From positions 744,001 through 808,000 of the forward strand of contig NZ_CP162142.1 in the NCBI RefSeq assembly GCF_040833965.1: a DNA stretch of 64,000 nt, read 5' to 3'. Under the pieces are notes generated by a model. It made no database searches. It worked only from the letters and a program-made list of their open reading frames with translations, and was not told the DNA's origin. Numbering within the stretch: position 1 is the stretch's first letter; every line of letters begins with the position of its first letter. This document shows, piece after piece, positions 49,953 through 57,150 of this stretch. The position numbers and the translations under genes are program-made. Source of the DNA: Leptospira sp. WS39.C2. Lineage in GTDB: Bacteria > Spirochaetota > Leptospiria > Leptospirales > Leptospiraceae.

Positions 49953-50744
49953 TTAACGAATGAAATACAATACCTTTCTTTCACCGATTCGTTCTCTATT
50001 GATCTCAACTCGGTTTCTATAATAGTATCCTTTTTCAGGAAAGGTTTTGGAAAAAAATTCAAACAAGTCCATTTCGAATACTAACATACATTCTGCGATG
50101 TCAGCCGCCCCAATTTTCATGGCTTCTTTTGTATCAACCATGATGTGTCTGGAATTGATATAGTCAGGTTGAATTTCATTTGCAATGAGTTCAAAATTAG
50201 TTTTGGTAATGGTTCCACCAACTGAAGTTTTTTTCCCACGGCTCTTTGCTTCCAAGATGATTTTTTTGGCAACACGAGTGACTTCTTTATCATCTGGTTT
50301 TTTGTCCATGGACGCACTTAAGTCAGATCTAGCAGCTGTTACTTGCTCTAATTCCTGGAAGGAAGGAGAATCGAAGATATCCATTAGATTGCGGTAACCA
50401 GTAATGGTTTCCATATTGATGGATTTGTTATAAGATTCAAATTCAGAAGGAGTGAGGAGGTTTTTCATCGTTTGGATGAAATTTTTTAGTGCATATTCTG
50501 ATTCCACCATAGGAGCAGAAATCCCCGACACACCTATCCTTTGGCAAATACGTATATCATTACGTGCCTCAGGCCCACCAATTTTAACATAGAGTGGTAA
50601 AATCCCTGAAGTGATTGTTTTTAAGAGAGCAATTTCTTCCTCTCCCATATCTTCCGTTTCTGTTCCCGTTTTTACACAGACAAAAGAATAGTTTTCCTTC
50701 ATCTCTAGTAGAGTTTTACGTAATCCACGGATTGATGTTTCCAT
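49953..50744 (-). CDS. HpcH/HpaI-type (PEP/pyruvate-domain) aldolase-like protein
   Basis: A 263-residue protein that seems to be an HpcH/HpaI/citrate-lyase-type TIM barrel. Recognisable parts are EEEIALLKTITSGILPLYVK, IGGPEARNDIRICQRIGVSG with ISAPMVESEYALKNF, and KKTSVGGTITKTNFELIA. Members cleave or join 2-oxo acids using a divalent metal. The protein is about the usual length, but I could not place all metal ligands, so activity is not certain. It has no signal peptide. The stop touches the DUF2079 start, and lepB is divergent. Confidence 0.65.
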   Translation of the reverse strand: METSIRGLRKTLLEMKENYSFVCVKTGTETEDMGEEEIALLKTITSGILPLYVKIGGPEARNDIRICQRIGVSGISAPMVESEYALKNFIQTMKNLLTPSEFESYNKSINMETITGYRNLMDIFDSPSFQELEQVTAARSDLSASMDKKPDDKEVTRVAKKIILEAKSRGKKTSVGGTITKTNFELIANEIQPDYINSRHIMVDTKEAMKIGAADIAECMLVFEMDLFEFFSKTFPEKGYYYRNRVEINRERIGERKVLYFIR

Positions 50745-50821
50745 AAGCAGAAGATCTCCATGTATGGTATCGTCGATTCCCGAAAATAGTACAAGTCTTT
50801 TGCGCTTTTTTTCCCCCTTTC

Positions 50822-50849
50822 TTGACAGAAAATTCCAATTCTTTAGCTT
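50822..50849 (+). promoter_or_regulatory. lepB promoter (consensus -35)
   Basis: A perfect TTGACA (50822-50827), then 16 bases and TAGCTT (50844-50849), a weak -10. The expected transcription start is at or next to the ATG (50856). No ribosome binding site precedes the ATG. Confidence 0.45.
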
Positions 50850-50855
50850 CGAACT

Positions 50856-51893
50856 ATGGGATTATTCTCCTCTATCTTCAAGACCGCTCCAAAACCAGAA
50901 TCCAAAGAACCAGAAAAGGAAGGGGCTGTCGCTTCAAGTATATCCTTTGGAATCATCGTTGTCCTAGTATTCGCTTTCAAATCATCCATATTAGATGCAA
51001 ATAATATCCCTTCAGGGTCGATGATCCCCACTTTAAAAATTGGGGACTTTTTGTTTGTGAATAAAATGCGTTATTCCTTTCGGATGCCTTTCACAGAAAA
51101 AGAACTCTTTCGTATTGATGACCCTAAACGTGGAGACATCGTTACGTTTATTCCTCCGGCAACGGCACTTGGCCAAGAAGAATCCCGCTCTGGAATTTTT
51201 GCAAAACGCTTCGTAAAACGTGTAGTTGGTTTACCTGGGGATACCATTCGGATCACAAGAAAATTCATCGAAACTAAGGATAGAGGTAGAGTACACTTTG
51301 CACTCGTTGAGTACAAAGAAAAAGGTGCCACTGAATTCCAATCCTATAGTCCAAAAGAAGTTCCCATTGGTAAGGAACTTTCCGATTTAGATAATTTAGA
51401 AGCAACACAAAGAGCTCTTTTTAAGGAAGTAAAACCTGGATTTGAACATTATATCTTAGAAGGATTTGAGGACGATAGAAGAGCTCATATCTTTGAGTAT
51501 TGTGATTTTTTACATGGTTGCGAAATCCCTGAAGGACAGTACATGGTGATGGGAGACAATCGAGATGATTCCCATGACTCCCGTGCTTGGGGTTTTGTAA
51601 AACGTGAAGATATTTTGGGAAAAGCACTCATCATTTATTTTTCCATTGATTGGAAAGATGCGACTTGTGAATACAAAGATGGACAAGAATTAGCAGAGAA
51701 AGGACCCGAGATTGCAGAACGGTATGATGGAGATGCTTTAGAAAGAAGATGCCATTATTCGGAAGTATTTTCTTCACATAATGCGCGTTATTATGGTGAG
51801 GAATCTCGTTTTGGTTGGATCGAAAGAACCCTTCGTTACCGATTGTGGAGGCTTAGCGTACGGTTTGATCGTATTGGTCGTATTCTACAGTGA
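50856..51893 (+). CDS. lepB: Signal peptidase I
   Basis: A 345-residue membrane-bound peptidase, longer than most LepB proteins. One membrane segment (SISFGIIVVLVFAFKSSIL) is followed by the catalytic boxes: NIPSGSMIPTLKIGD with nucleophile S55, RFVKRVVGLPGDTI with general-base K121, and GDNRDDSHDSRAWG. An insertion of about 80 residues lies between the K and the GDNR box, and a basic C-terminal tail follows. The enzyme removes signal peptides from exported proteins at the inner membrane. The gene is divergent from the HpcH-like gene and overlaps atpZ by four bases (GTGA). Confidence 0.95.
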   Translation: MGLFSSIFKTAPKPESKEPEKEGAVASSISFGIIVVLVFAFKSSILDANNIPSGSMIPTLKIGDFLFVNKMRYSFRMPFTEKELFRIDDPKRGDIVTFIPPATALGQEESRSGIFAKRFVKRVVGLPGDTIRITRKFIETKDRGRVHFALVEYKEKGATEFQSYSPKEVPIGKELSDLDNLEATQRALFKEVKPGFEHYILEGFEDDRRAHIFEYCDFLHGCEIPEGQYMVMGDNRDDSHDSRAWGFVKREDILGKALIIYFSIDWKDATCEYKDGQELAEKGPEIAERYDGDALERRCHYSEVFSSHNARYYGEESRFGWIERTLRYRLWRLSVRFDRIGRILQ

Positions 51894-52117
51894 CAAACGA
51901 ATCGCCAAAAACTCCTCCAAACAAGGGAGATAAATCTCCTTTGGCTATGGCAGGAGCAGGTTTCGAATTTGTATCCTCGATCGTCTTTTTTGTCATTGGG
52001 GGGTATTACTTAGATGAATACTTACAATCAGAACCACTTTGGTTACTCATTGGATTTTTTTTGGGATTTGTTTTTGCATTTTACGCTCTCATCAAACGTG
52101 CGAAAGAAAACGAATGA
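51890..52117 (+). CDS. atpZ: AtpZ/AtpI-type ATP synthase accessory protein
   Basis: A 75-residue protein with two membrane segments (FEFVSSIVFFVIGGYYL and LWLLIGFFLGFVFAFYALI) joined by DEYLQSEP. A small two-helix protein with the G-Y-Y-L-D turn is typical of the AtpZ/AtpI family encoded before ATP synthase genes, where it helps c-ring assembly or Mg2+ handling. The GTG start lies inside the lepB stop (GTGA). The atp operon starts at 58517, about 6.4 kb away, with ilvB, amtB-glnK and the gpx segment between. The assignment is by topology and motif. Confidence 0.7.
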   Translation: MTNESPKTPPNKGDKSPLAMAGAGFEFVSSIVFFVIGGYYLDEYLQSEPLWLLIGFFLGFVFAFYALIKRAKENE

Positions 52118-52138
52118 AAATCATTTTCAAATAAATTC

Positions 52139-52166
52139 TTGACTGGATTGTTTGATCAAAAATAAA
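52139..52166 (+). promoter_or_regulatory. Promoter of the ilvB leader
   Basis: TTGACT (52139-52144), 16 bases, AATAAA (52161-52166). Transcription would start at about 52173, five bases before the leader-peptide ATG (52178). This gives a very short 5' end in front of the leader ORF. Confidence 0.5.
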
Positions 52167-52177
52167 AGAAAGTGAAC

Positions 52178-52306
52178 ATGGAAACTCTGGCAAAATCATA
52201 CTCAATTGGAAAAAATTCCAGTTTTGCAATGGGAATGCCTTCCTATGTACTCACCACTCTCGTTCTAGTCGTCGTCTCTTTTTACATACGTAGCTTTCTG
52301 TCATAA
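52178..52306 (+). CDS. Leu/Val/Thr-rich leader peptide of ilvB (or small membrane protein)
   Basis: A 42-codon ORF (ATG 52178, TAA 52304-52306), too short to appear in routine ORF lists. The second half contains YVLTTLVLVVVSFYI: Leu, Thr and Val codons in close succession, including three consecutive GTC (52268-52276). It ends 68 bases before the acetolactate synthase gene and overlaps the first arm of two alternative hairpins. Leader peptides rich in branched-chain amino-acid codons control ilv and leu operons in other bacteria (for example the E. coli ilvB leader). The same stretch could also be a transmembrane helix, so a small membrane protein is the main alternative. Confidence 0.6.
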   Translation: METLAKSYSIGKNSSFAMGMPSYVLTTLVLVVVSFYIRSFLS

Positions 52307-52356
52307 TCCTCCTATAGTTTCCTCGGTCGACAGAAAGCACAAGTCGACGGGGAAAC
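52293..52356 (+). promoter_or_regulatory. Alternative hairpins in the ilvB leader (candidate attenuator)
   Basis: Hairpin A: GCTTTCTGTC (52293-52302) pairs perfectly with GACAGAAAGC (52329-52338). Hairpin B: GTTTCCTCGGTCGAC (52317-52331) pairs with GTCGACGGGGAAAC (52343-52356), with one wobble and one bulge. The two share 52329-52331 and their loops clash, so they are mutually exclusive. Hairpin B ends six bases before the AAGGAG of ilvB. A ribosome waiting at the Val codons would allow A; one at the stop codon would block A and allow B. There is no U-run after B, so hiding of the ribosome binding site or Rho-dependent termination is more likely than an intrinsic terminator. Confidence 0.6.
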
Positions 52357-52374
52357 CATCCAAGGAGAACATGT

Positions 52375-54090
52375 ATGTGGGAAACAATCACGGTAAGTCA
52401 ATATATCATTCAATTTTTAGAATCAAAAGGAATCCAGTGGATTGCGGGAGTTCCAGGTGGGACTATTTTGCCATTATACGAAAGTTTGGCGGCATCAAAT
52501 ATCAAACATGTTCTCGCAAGACATGAACAAGGAGCTGGATTCATTGCGCAAGGGATCGCACGGAGCACAGGGGAAGTAAGTGCCGTTTTTGTTTCCTCTG
52601 GACCTGGTGTTGCCAACCTCATTACAGCAGTAGCCGATGCCCAGAGAGATTCAGTTCCAATGTTAGTTTTTTCTGGCCAAGTACCAACTCACTTAAAAGG
52701 AACTGATGCATTCCAAGAATTGGATACAGAACGAATCGTTTCCTCGATGGTTAAAAAAATATATTCGATTGAAGATCCAAATTTGATCCCATCTGTTTTG
52801 CGAGAGGCATATAATATTGCATCGGAAGGTAAAAAAGGTCCAGTTTGGATTGATCTTCCAAAAGACATCCAAACAGAAACGATATTGAATTTGCCAAATC
52901 TATTGATGGAAAGTGAAGGGCATATACCTGATTCTAATGAAGAATTAATTCCATTCGAAAGAGAAACTTCGACAACTCTTGATTTATTTTTAAGCGAATG
53001 GAAAGAATACTTAGCAAAAGCAAAGTTTCCTTTGTTCTATATAGGTGGGGGAGCAAAAAAAGAATACAAACGTTTACGTAAATTGATTCAGTATTACCAA
53101 ATCCCAGCGGTAACAACTCTTATGGGTCTTGGAATCTTCGAAAAAAATGATCCGTTAAATTTGGGCATGATGGGAATGCATGGAACTATTGGTGCTAATG
53201 AAGCGTTGGGTGTTTGTGATTTACTAATTGCAATTGGTGTTCGATTTGATGACCGAGCTATTGGAAATAAAGAATTGTTCTGCCCCAATGCAAATATCAT
53301 TCATATTGATATTGATGCAAATGAAATTGGGAAAATTAGAAAACCGAATTTAAGTTTAAAAAAAGATATTTCTGAAGTAATCAATTTTTTATTCATAAAT
53401 CCATTTGAAAATTCAAATGATATGGAAAAAGAAATCATAGGAAAAAATGATCAAATGCAAATTGGAGTTTGGAAAAGTATTCCAGAAATCCATCCAGCAA
53501 AAGAATTGATCCAAACCTTTGCTTCACTAATACCAAATGGAGAACATTTTGTCATCACAGATGTTGGGCAACACCAAATGTGGGTTGCGCAGTATTATCC
53601 TTTTAAAGAACCAAATTCTTGGATCACTTCCGGTGGGCAAGGTACGATGGGATTCGGATTGCCAACATCCATTGGTGTATCTTTGGCAAATTCTAATAAA
53701 CAAGTATATTGTTTCACAGGTGATGGTTCGATCATGATGAATTTACAAGAGTTGGCTACACTGAGGGAACAAAACCTCAATGTAAAAATCATTTTGATGA
53801 ATAATGGCCATCTAGGCTTAGTCAAACAACAACAAGATTTGTTTTATGGGAATGTTTATTCAGGTTCAAAATTTTATTATCATCCTGACTTCTCGATATT
53901 AAGTGCAGCGTTTGGAATACCGTATTTGATTTGGGAAAAAGATGGAAATGATTATGAATTAGAAACTTTAATAGGTAAACCCGGACCAGCTTTTGTGGAA
54001 ATCAAAATCCCTCCAGATTGGGGAGTTTATCCATTCGTCCCAGGAGGAAAGTCTAACCAAGATTATATCTTGGATTTGGCAAAAACGTAA
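52375..54090 (+). CDS. ilvB: Acetolactate synthase, large (catalytic) subunit
   Basis: A 571-residue thiamine-diphosphate enzyme. E51 in LARHEQGAGFIAQG is the proton-relay glutamate; FVSSGPGVANLITAVADAQ, GVRFDDRAIGN (FAD region) and the TPP/Mg motif GDGSIMMNLQELATLREQ, followed by NN, are all typical of acetohydroxyacid synthase. It makes acetolactate and acetohydroxybutyrate for valine, leucine and isoleucine. AAGGAG precedes the start; ATG 52371 is out of frame. The small regulatory subunit ilvN is not next to it: a terminator and glnK follow. The leader peptide and hairpins upstream suggest control by branched-chain amino acids. Confidence 0.92.
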   Translation: MWETITVSQYIIQFLESKGIQWIAGVPGGTILPLYESLAASNIKHVLARHEQGAGFIAQGIARSTGEVSAVFVSSGPGVANLITAVADAQRDSVPMLVFSGQVPTHLKGTDAFQELDTERIVSSMVKKIYSIEDPNLIPSVLREAYNIASEGKKGPVWIDLPKDIQTETILNLPNLLMESEGHIPDSNEELIPFERETSTTLDLFLSEWKEYLAKAKFPLFYIGGGAKKEYKRLRKLIQYYQIPAVTTLMGLGIFEKNDPLNLGMMGMHGTIGANEALGVCDLLIAIGVRFDDRAIGNKELFCPNANIIHIDIDANEIGKIRKPNLSLKKDISEVINFLFINPFENSNDMEKEIIGKNDQMQIGVWKSIPEIHPAKELIQTFASLIPNGEHFVITDVGQHQMWVAQYYPFKEPNSWITSGGQGTMGFGLPTSIGVSLANSNKQVYCFTGDGSIMMNLQELATLREQNLNVKIILMNNGHLGLVKQQQDLFYGNVYSGSKFYYHPDFSILSAAFGIPYLIWEKDGNDYELETLIGKPGPAFVEIKIPPDWGVYPFVPGGKSNQDYILDLAKT

Positions 54091-54095
54091 ATGTA

Positions 54096-54131
54096 AACTC
54101 CCATAGAATTGGTATTATTTCTATGGGAGTT
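54096..54131. terminator. Bidirectional terminator between ilvB and glnK
   Basis: AACTCCCATAG (54096-54106) and CTATGGGAGTT (54121-54131) form an 11-bp perfect stem round a 14-base loop, followed by TATTTT on the plus strand. It lies between the convergent ilvB and glnK genes. Confidence 0.75.
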
Positions 54132-54143
54132 ATTTTCTCGAAT

Positions 54144-54491
54144 TTAAATGGCTTTGTTCCCTCGTTCGCCACTTCGAATGCGGATCACTTCTTCCAATGG
54201 CATTACGAAAATTTTTCCATCGCCAATTTTACCTTCGGGTCCAGTTTTTGCTGCTTTTAAAATCGCATCAACTGTTGGTTTAACAAATTCATCGTTCACT
54301 GCAATTTCCAAACGAACTTTTCTCAGTAAGTTAACTTGGTATTCATGACCACGGAACACTTCTGTTTTTCCTTTTTGTTGGCCATAACCTTGAACATCAC
54401 TCACTGTTAATCTATAGATTTCATTTTTAGTGAGTTCGTTTTTGACTTCTTCTAATTTATGTGGTTGTATAATCGCGATTACTAATTTCAT
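54144..54491 (-). CDS. glnK: Nitrogen regulatory protein P-II (GlnK)
   Basis: A 115-residue PII protein. It starts MKLVIAIIQPHKLEEVK and has the T-loop GKTEVFRGHEYQVNL with Y51, the residue that is uridylylated in proteobacteria, and the ATP-binding TGPEGKIGDGKIFV. PII senses ATP/ADP and 2-oxoglutarate and, as GlnK, plugs the ammonium channel. The gene lies five bases after amtB on the same strand, the usual amtB-glnK pair, which supports glnK over glnB. The T-loop has an Asn after the Tyr where many GlnK proteins have Asp. Confidence 0.95.
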   Translation of the reverse strand: MKLVIAIIQPHKLEEVKNELTKNEIYRLTVSDVQGYGQQKGKTEVFRGHEYQVNLLRKVRLEIAVNDEFVKPTVDAILKAAKTGPEGKIGDGKIFVMPLEEVIRIRSGERGNKAI

Positions 54492-54496
54492 ATTTT

Positions 54497-55786
54497 TTAC
54501 CTAATATCATATCCTTTTTCACCATGGATCTCTTGGTCGAGTCCTGTGATTTCCTTGTCTTCTTCGATTCTGAATCCTATTGTTTTATCTATGACTAATG
54601 CAAGTATATATGAAATGACAAAGGAATAAAAACCAGTCGCCACAACACTAATGACTTGGGCGATCATTTGACTTTCAAATGTCATTCCTTCTGCCAATTC
54701 TAATGCGAAAATTCCAGTTAATATGGCACCAAATGCTCCTCCAGCACCGTGGATTCCAAATGCATCTAAAGTATCATCATACTTGAGTTTACCTTTGAAA
54801 AGAATCGCCAAATAACAAATAGGTGAAACAAGTGCTCCCATGATAAGTGCTCCTTTTACTCCAACAAAACCAGAAGCTGGTGTGATCACAACAAGTCCTG
54901 CTACAATCCCAGATGCAGCACCTAAGGCAGTTGCTTTTTTAGTGTGATAATACTCGATGAGTAACCAACTAGCGCCTGCAGCTGCTGGTGCAATTAAGGT
55001 TACTAAAAATGCTCTTGCGGCAAGACCATTAACTGCTAAACCTGATCCTGCATTGAATCCGAACCAACCAAACCATAACAATCCAGAGCCGAGTAGCGTA
55101 TATGTCATGTTATTCGGATGGGTGAGTAGTCCTGGATCTCCTTTCCGTTTCCCAATTACAATTGCTGCCGAAAGACCAGCGATCCCTGAGATTAAATGAA
55201 CAACAGTTCCTCCAGCAAAATCTAAAGCATTCATTTTGAATAACCAACCTGAATCTGCCCATACCCAGTGAGCTACTGGATCATAAACTAACGTAGACCA
55301 AACGAGTATGAAAACTATATATGCTGATAGTTTAATTCGTTCGGCAATTGCACCTGAAATTAGAGCAGGTGTGATGAGTGCAAACATTCCTTGGAATAAA
55401 AAATGCACATAAGTAGGTATTGAACCTTTGGTAGAATTGATATCTATTCCATCCAAAAACGCTAAGTCAAAATTTCCAATGTATGGGTTTTCGCCAGAAA
55501 ATGCGAAGCTATATCCAAAAATAGTCCACTGTAATGTCATTACGATCATCGCAATAAAACTATGCATCATTGTTGATAACACATTTTTGGAACGGACAAT
55601 TCCTCCGTAAAACAAGGAAAGCCCAGGAATCATAAAAAATACTAAAGCAGATGAAACTAACATCCAAGTTGTATCTGATTTATCGATTGGATTTGTGGTT
55701 ACAGTTTCTCCGTCTGCCATAATGAGAGTTGGCAATAAGAAGAGAAAACATAGTAAAATAGGTCGTAAGACCATTTGTAAATTCAT
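54497..55786 (-). CDS. amtB: Ammonium transporter AmtB
   Basis: From the ATG at 55786 (GGAG upstream) the protein has 429 residues: a signal peptide (RPILLCFLFLLPTLIMA), then 11 membrane segments. Amt motifs include PGLSLFYGGIVRSKNVLS, SGAIAERIKLSAY, DFAGGTVVHLISGIAGL with the first pore histidine region, FGFNAGSGL and DAFGIHGAGGAFGAILTG with the second histidine. It conducts ammonium into the cell under nitrogen limitation. glnK follows five bases later. I see no sigma-54 promoter upstream. Confidence 0.95.
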   Translation of the reverse strand: MNLQMVLRPILLCFLFLLPTLIMADGETVTTNPIDKSDTTWMLVSSALVFFMIPGLSLFYGGIVRSKNVLSTMMHSFIAMIVMTLQWTIFGYSFAFSGENPYIGNFDLAFLDGIDINSTKGSIPTYVHFLFQGMFALITPALISGAIAERIKLSAYIVFILVWSTLVYDPVAHWVWADSGWLFKMNALDFAGGTVVHLISGIAGLSAAIVIGKRKGDPGLLTHPNNMTYTLLGSGLLWFGWFGFNAGSGLAVNGLAARAFLVTLIAPAAAGASWLLIEYYHTKKATALGAASGIVAGLVVITPASGFVGVKGALIMGALVSPICYLAILFKGKLKYDDTLDAFGIHGAGGAFGAILTGIFALELAEGMTFESQMIAQVISVVATGFYSFVISYILALVIDKTIGFRIEEDKEITGLDQEIHGEKGYDIR

Positions 55787-55955
55787 AAATGACTCCAAAG
55801 TGAATAGATTCAATTTCAGAAATAAAATTCGTATTATTGGAATTGGCTAGAGTATGAAAGCGAGTAAAAATCTTCGGAAAGATGAACTTTTTTTAAGAAA
55901 AATTTTGGATTCGAAATAGGGATTTGGCAAAAGAAAGAAGGTATGGTAGGAGGTT

Positions 55956-56027
55956 GTCATTGGGAGGCGGGTCTAGTTCCCCACCCTAATTAGGGCGGGG
56001 TGAGTATATTCACAAAATACCCCCCCC
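55956..56027 (+). repeat. GC-rich structured repeat, copy 1
   Basis: Begins GTCATTGGGAGGCGGGT, then CCCCACCC and ATTAGGGCGGGG, and ends with C8 (56020-56027). It is matched by 58391-58473 in the same orientation. Inside, CCCCACCCTAA and TTAGGGCGGGG form a stem with one mismatch, and the G-runs can pair with the final C-run, so the element is highly structured in an AT-rich genome. It lies between amtB and gpx, outside any gene. Confidence 0.75.
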
Positions 56028-56050
56028 TCAAACACATTTTTTATCCAAAT

Positions 56051-56090
56051 TTTACATAAAAAGGTTGAACAAAATTAAATTGTGCACAAT
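56051..56090 (+). promoter_or_regulatory. gpx-ohrR promoter with palindromic operator
   Basis: TTTACA (56051-56056), 18 bases, TTAAAT (56075-56080) are a moderate promoter; the start would fall in ATTGTGCACAAT (56079-56090), a perfect 12-base palindrome. MarR/OhrR-type repressors bind such palindromes, and an OhrR-like gene is second in this operon. Autoregulation is inferred. Confidence 0.55.
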
Positions 56091-56115
56091 CTAAATGGAG
56101 ACACAGGAGTTAACT

Positions 56116-56601
56116 ATGGCAGAAGAATTCTATAATATTAAGGTCAAACGCGGATCAGAAGAAGTCCCAATGGAACAGTTTAAAGATAAAGTATTGTTAA
56201 TTGTAAACACCGCAAGCCAATGTGGATTTACTCCTCAATACAAAGGTCTACAAGAAACCTACGATCGTTGGAAAGGAAAAGGGTTTGAAATTTTGGCTTT
56301 CCCGTGCAATCAGTTTGGGGAACAAGAACCTGGATCTGACTCTGATATAAAATTATTCTGTGAAAGAACATTTTCCACTACCTTCCCTATTTTTTCAAAA
56401 CTTGAAGTGAATGGACCAAATACAGATCCACTTTACTCACACTTAAAAAAGAGTGCACCAGGAATCTTCGGTTCACTTGATATCAAATGGAATTTTACAA
56501 AATTCTTAATCGATAAATATGGGAAGGTTGTTAAACGTTATGCACCAATTACAAAACCAGAAGCAATTGAAAAGGATATAGAGAAACTTGTCCAAGGTTA
56601 A
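56116..56601 (+). CDS. Glutathione peroxidase-family thiol peroxidase
   Basis: From the ATG at 56116 (AGGAG seven bases upstream) the protein has 161 residues. NTASQCGFTPQYKGLQ has the peroxidatic cysteine C36 (cysteine, not selenocysteine), LAFPCNQFGEQEPG is the second conserved box, C82 (FCERTF) fits the resolving cysteine of the thioredoxin-dependent type, and WNFTKFLID is the third box. It reduces hydrogen peroxide and lipid hydroperoxides, probably with thioredoxin. An earlier ATG (56095) is in frame but lacks the ribosome binding site. It overlaps the MarR-type gene by 14 bases when that gene is read from its first TTG. Confidence 0.93.
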   Translation: MAEEFYNIKVKRGSEEVPMEQFKDKVLLIVNTASQCGFTPQYKGLQETYDRWKGKGFEILAFPCNQFGEQEPGSDSDIKLFCERTFSTTFPIFSKLEVNGPNTDPLYSHLKKSAPGIFGSLDIKWNFTKFLIDKYGKVVKRYAPITKPEAIEKDIEKLVQG

Positions 56602-57022
56602 GTCACAGAAAGAAGAGGTTCTTTTGTTAAAGAACCAAATTTGTTTTTCGATGTATTCTTCAATGCATCGATTGATGAAACTCTATCGTCCGCTTCTGGC
56701 GGACATAGGGTTAACTTACCCACAATACCTGGTAATGCTTGTTATGTGGGAAGAAAAGGAAACAACTGTAAGTAAACTTGGTGAAAAATTAGAGTTGGAT
56801 TCTGGCACTTTAACACCACTATTGAAAAGACTAGAATTGGCAGGGTATCTTCAAAGGACACGCAGTATCGAAGATGAAAGAATGGTGATTCTGTCGCTTA
56901 CGAAAAATGGAAAACAGTTACGAGAAAAGGCGAAAAACATTCCTGAGCAAATATTTTGTTTATCGGGAATAAAAGAAAACCAAGCAGTTCAATTGAAGGC
57001 TATTTTGGACGAAATCGGTTAG
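56588..57022 (+). CDS. MarR-family regulator, OhrR-like
   Basis: A 144-residue regulator starting at TTG (56588), inside the end of the peroxidase gene; a second TTG (56624) with AAGAGG upstream is an alternative. It has the OhrR pattern: NQICFSMYSSMHRLMKLYRPLL with the peroxide-sensing cysteine C19, TYPQYLVMLVMWE, and the winged helix LGEKLELDSGTLTPLLKRLE, then RSIEDERMVILSLT. OhrR proteins release their operator when the cysteine is oxidised by organic peroxide. Its place after the peroxidase gene fits a self-contained peroxide response. The palindrome before gpx is its likely operator. Confidence 0.88.
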   Translation: MSKVKSQKEEVLLLKNQICFSMYSSMHRLMKLYRPLLADIGLTYPQYLVMLVMWEEKETTVSKLGEKLELDSGTLTPLLKRLELAGYLQRTRSIEDERMVILSLTKNGKQLREKAKNIPEQIFCLSGIKENQAVQLKAILDEIG

Positions 57023-57070
57023 GGAGAATCGTTAAGATTAGTAGAAATATCGAAAGTTTTGCTTGACGAT

Positions 57071-57121
57071 GTTAGACTGTATAAAAATGTTCTAACAACG
57101 TTTAGGTTTAATAGAAACCTA
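57071..57121 (+). promoter_or_regulatory. Two inverted repeats upstream of the LamG-type lipoprotein gene
   Basis: GTTAGA (57071-57076) with TCTAAC (57091-57096), and TAGGTTT (57103-57109) with AAACCTA (57115-57121; 5-base loop). TTGACG lies at 57063-57068 and TATAAA at 57080-57085, but their spacing does not make a good promoter pair. Probably a regulatory region of the lipoprotein gene. Confidence 0.4.
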
Positions 57122-57150
57122 TACAACGTAAGTGAAGGTGCAACTAAGGT

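Larger units (their letters stand above)
55787..56115. other. 329-base intergenic region between amtB and gpx
   Basis: The longest gene-free stretch in the window. 55787-55950 is AT-rich and should hold the amtB promoter; a TAATAC-type -10 is visible on the minus strand but no strong partner. 55956-56027 is a GC-rich repeat copy (separate entry), ending in a run of eight C. 56051-56090 holds the gpx promoter and a palindrome. No ORF or tRNA was found. Confidence 0.6.

Noticed and set aside
52317..52356. Classical intrinsic terminator in the ilvB leader
   Set aside because: The hairpin is followed by CATCCAAGGAG, not by a run of T, so it is described as a candidate attenuator acting on translation instead.
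55787..55955. Sigma-54 promoter for amtB-glnK
   Set aside because: No TGGCAC-N5-TTGC motif is visible on the minus strand.
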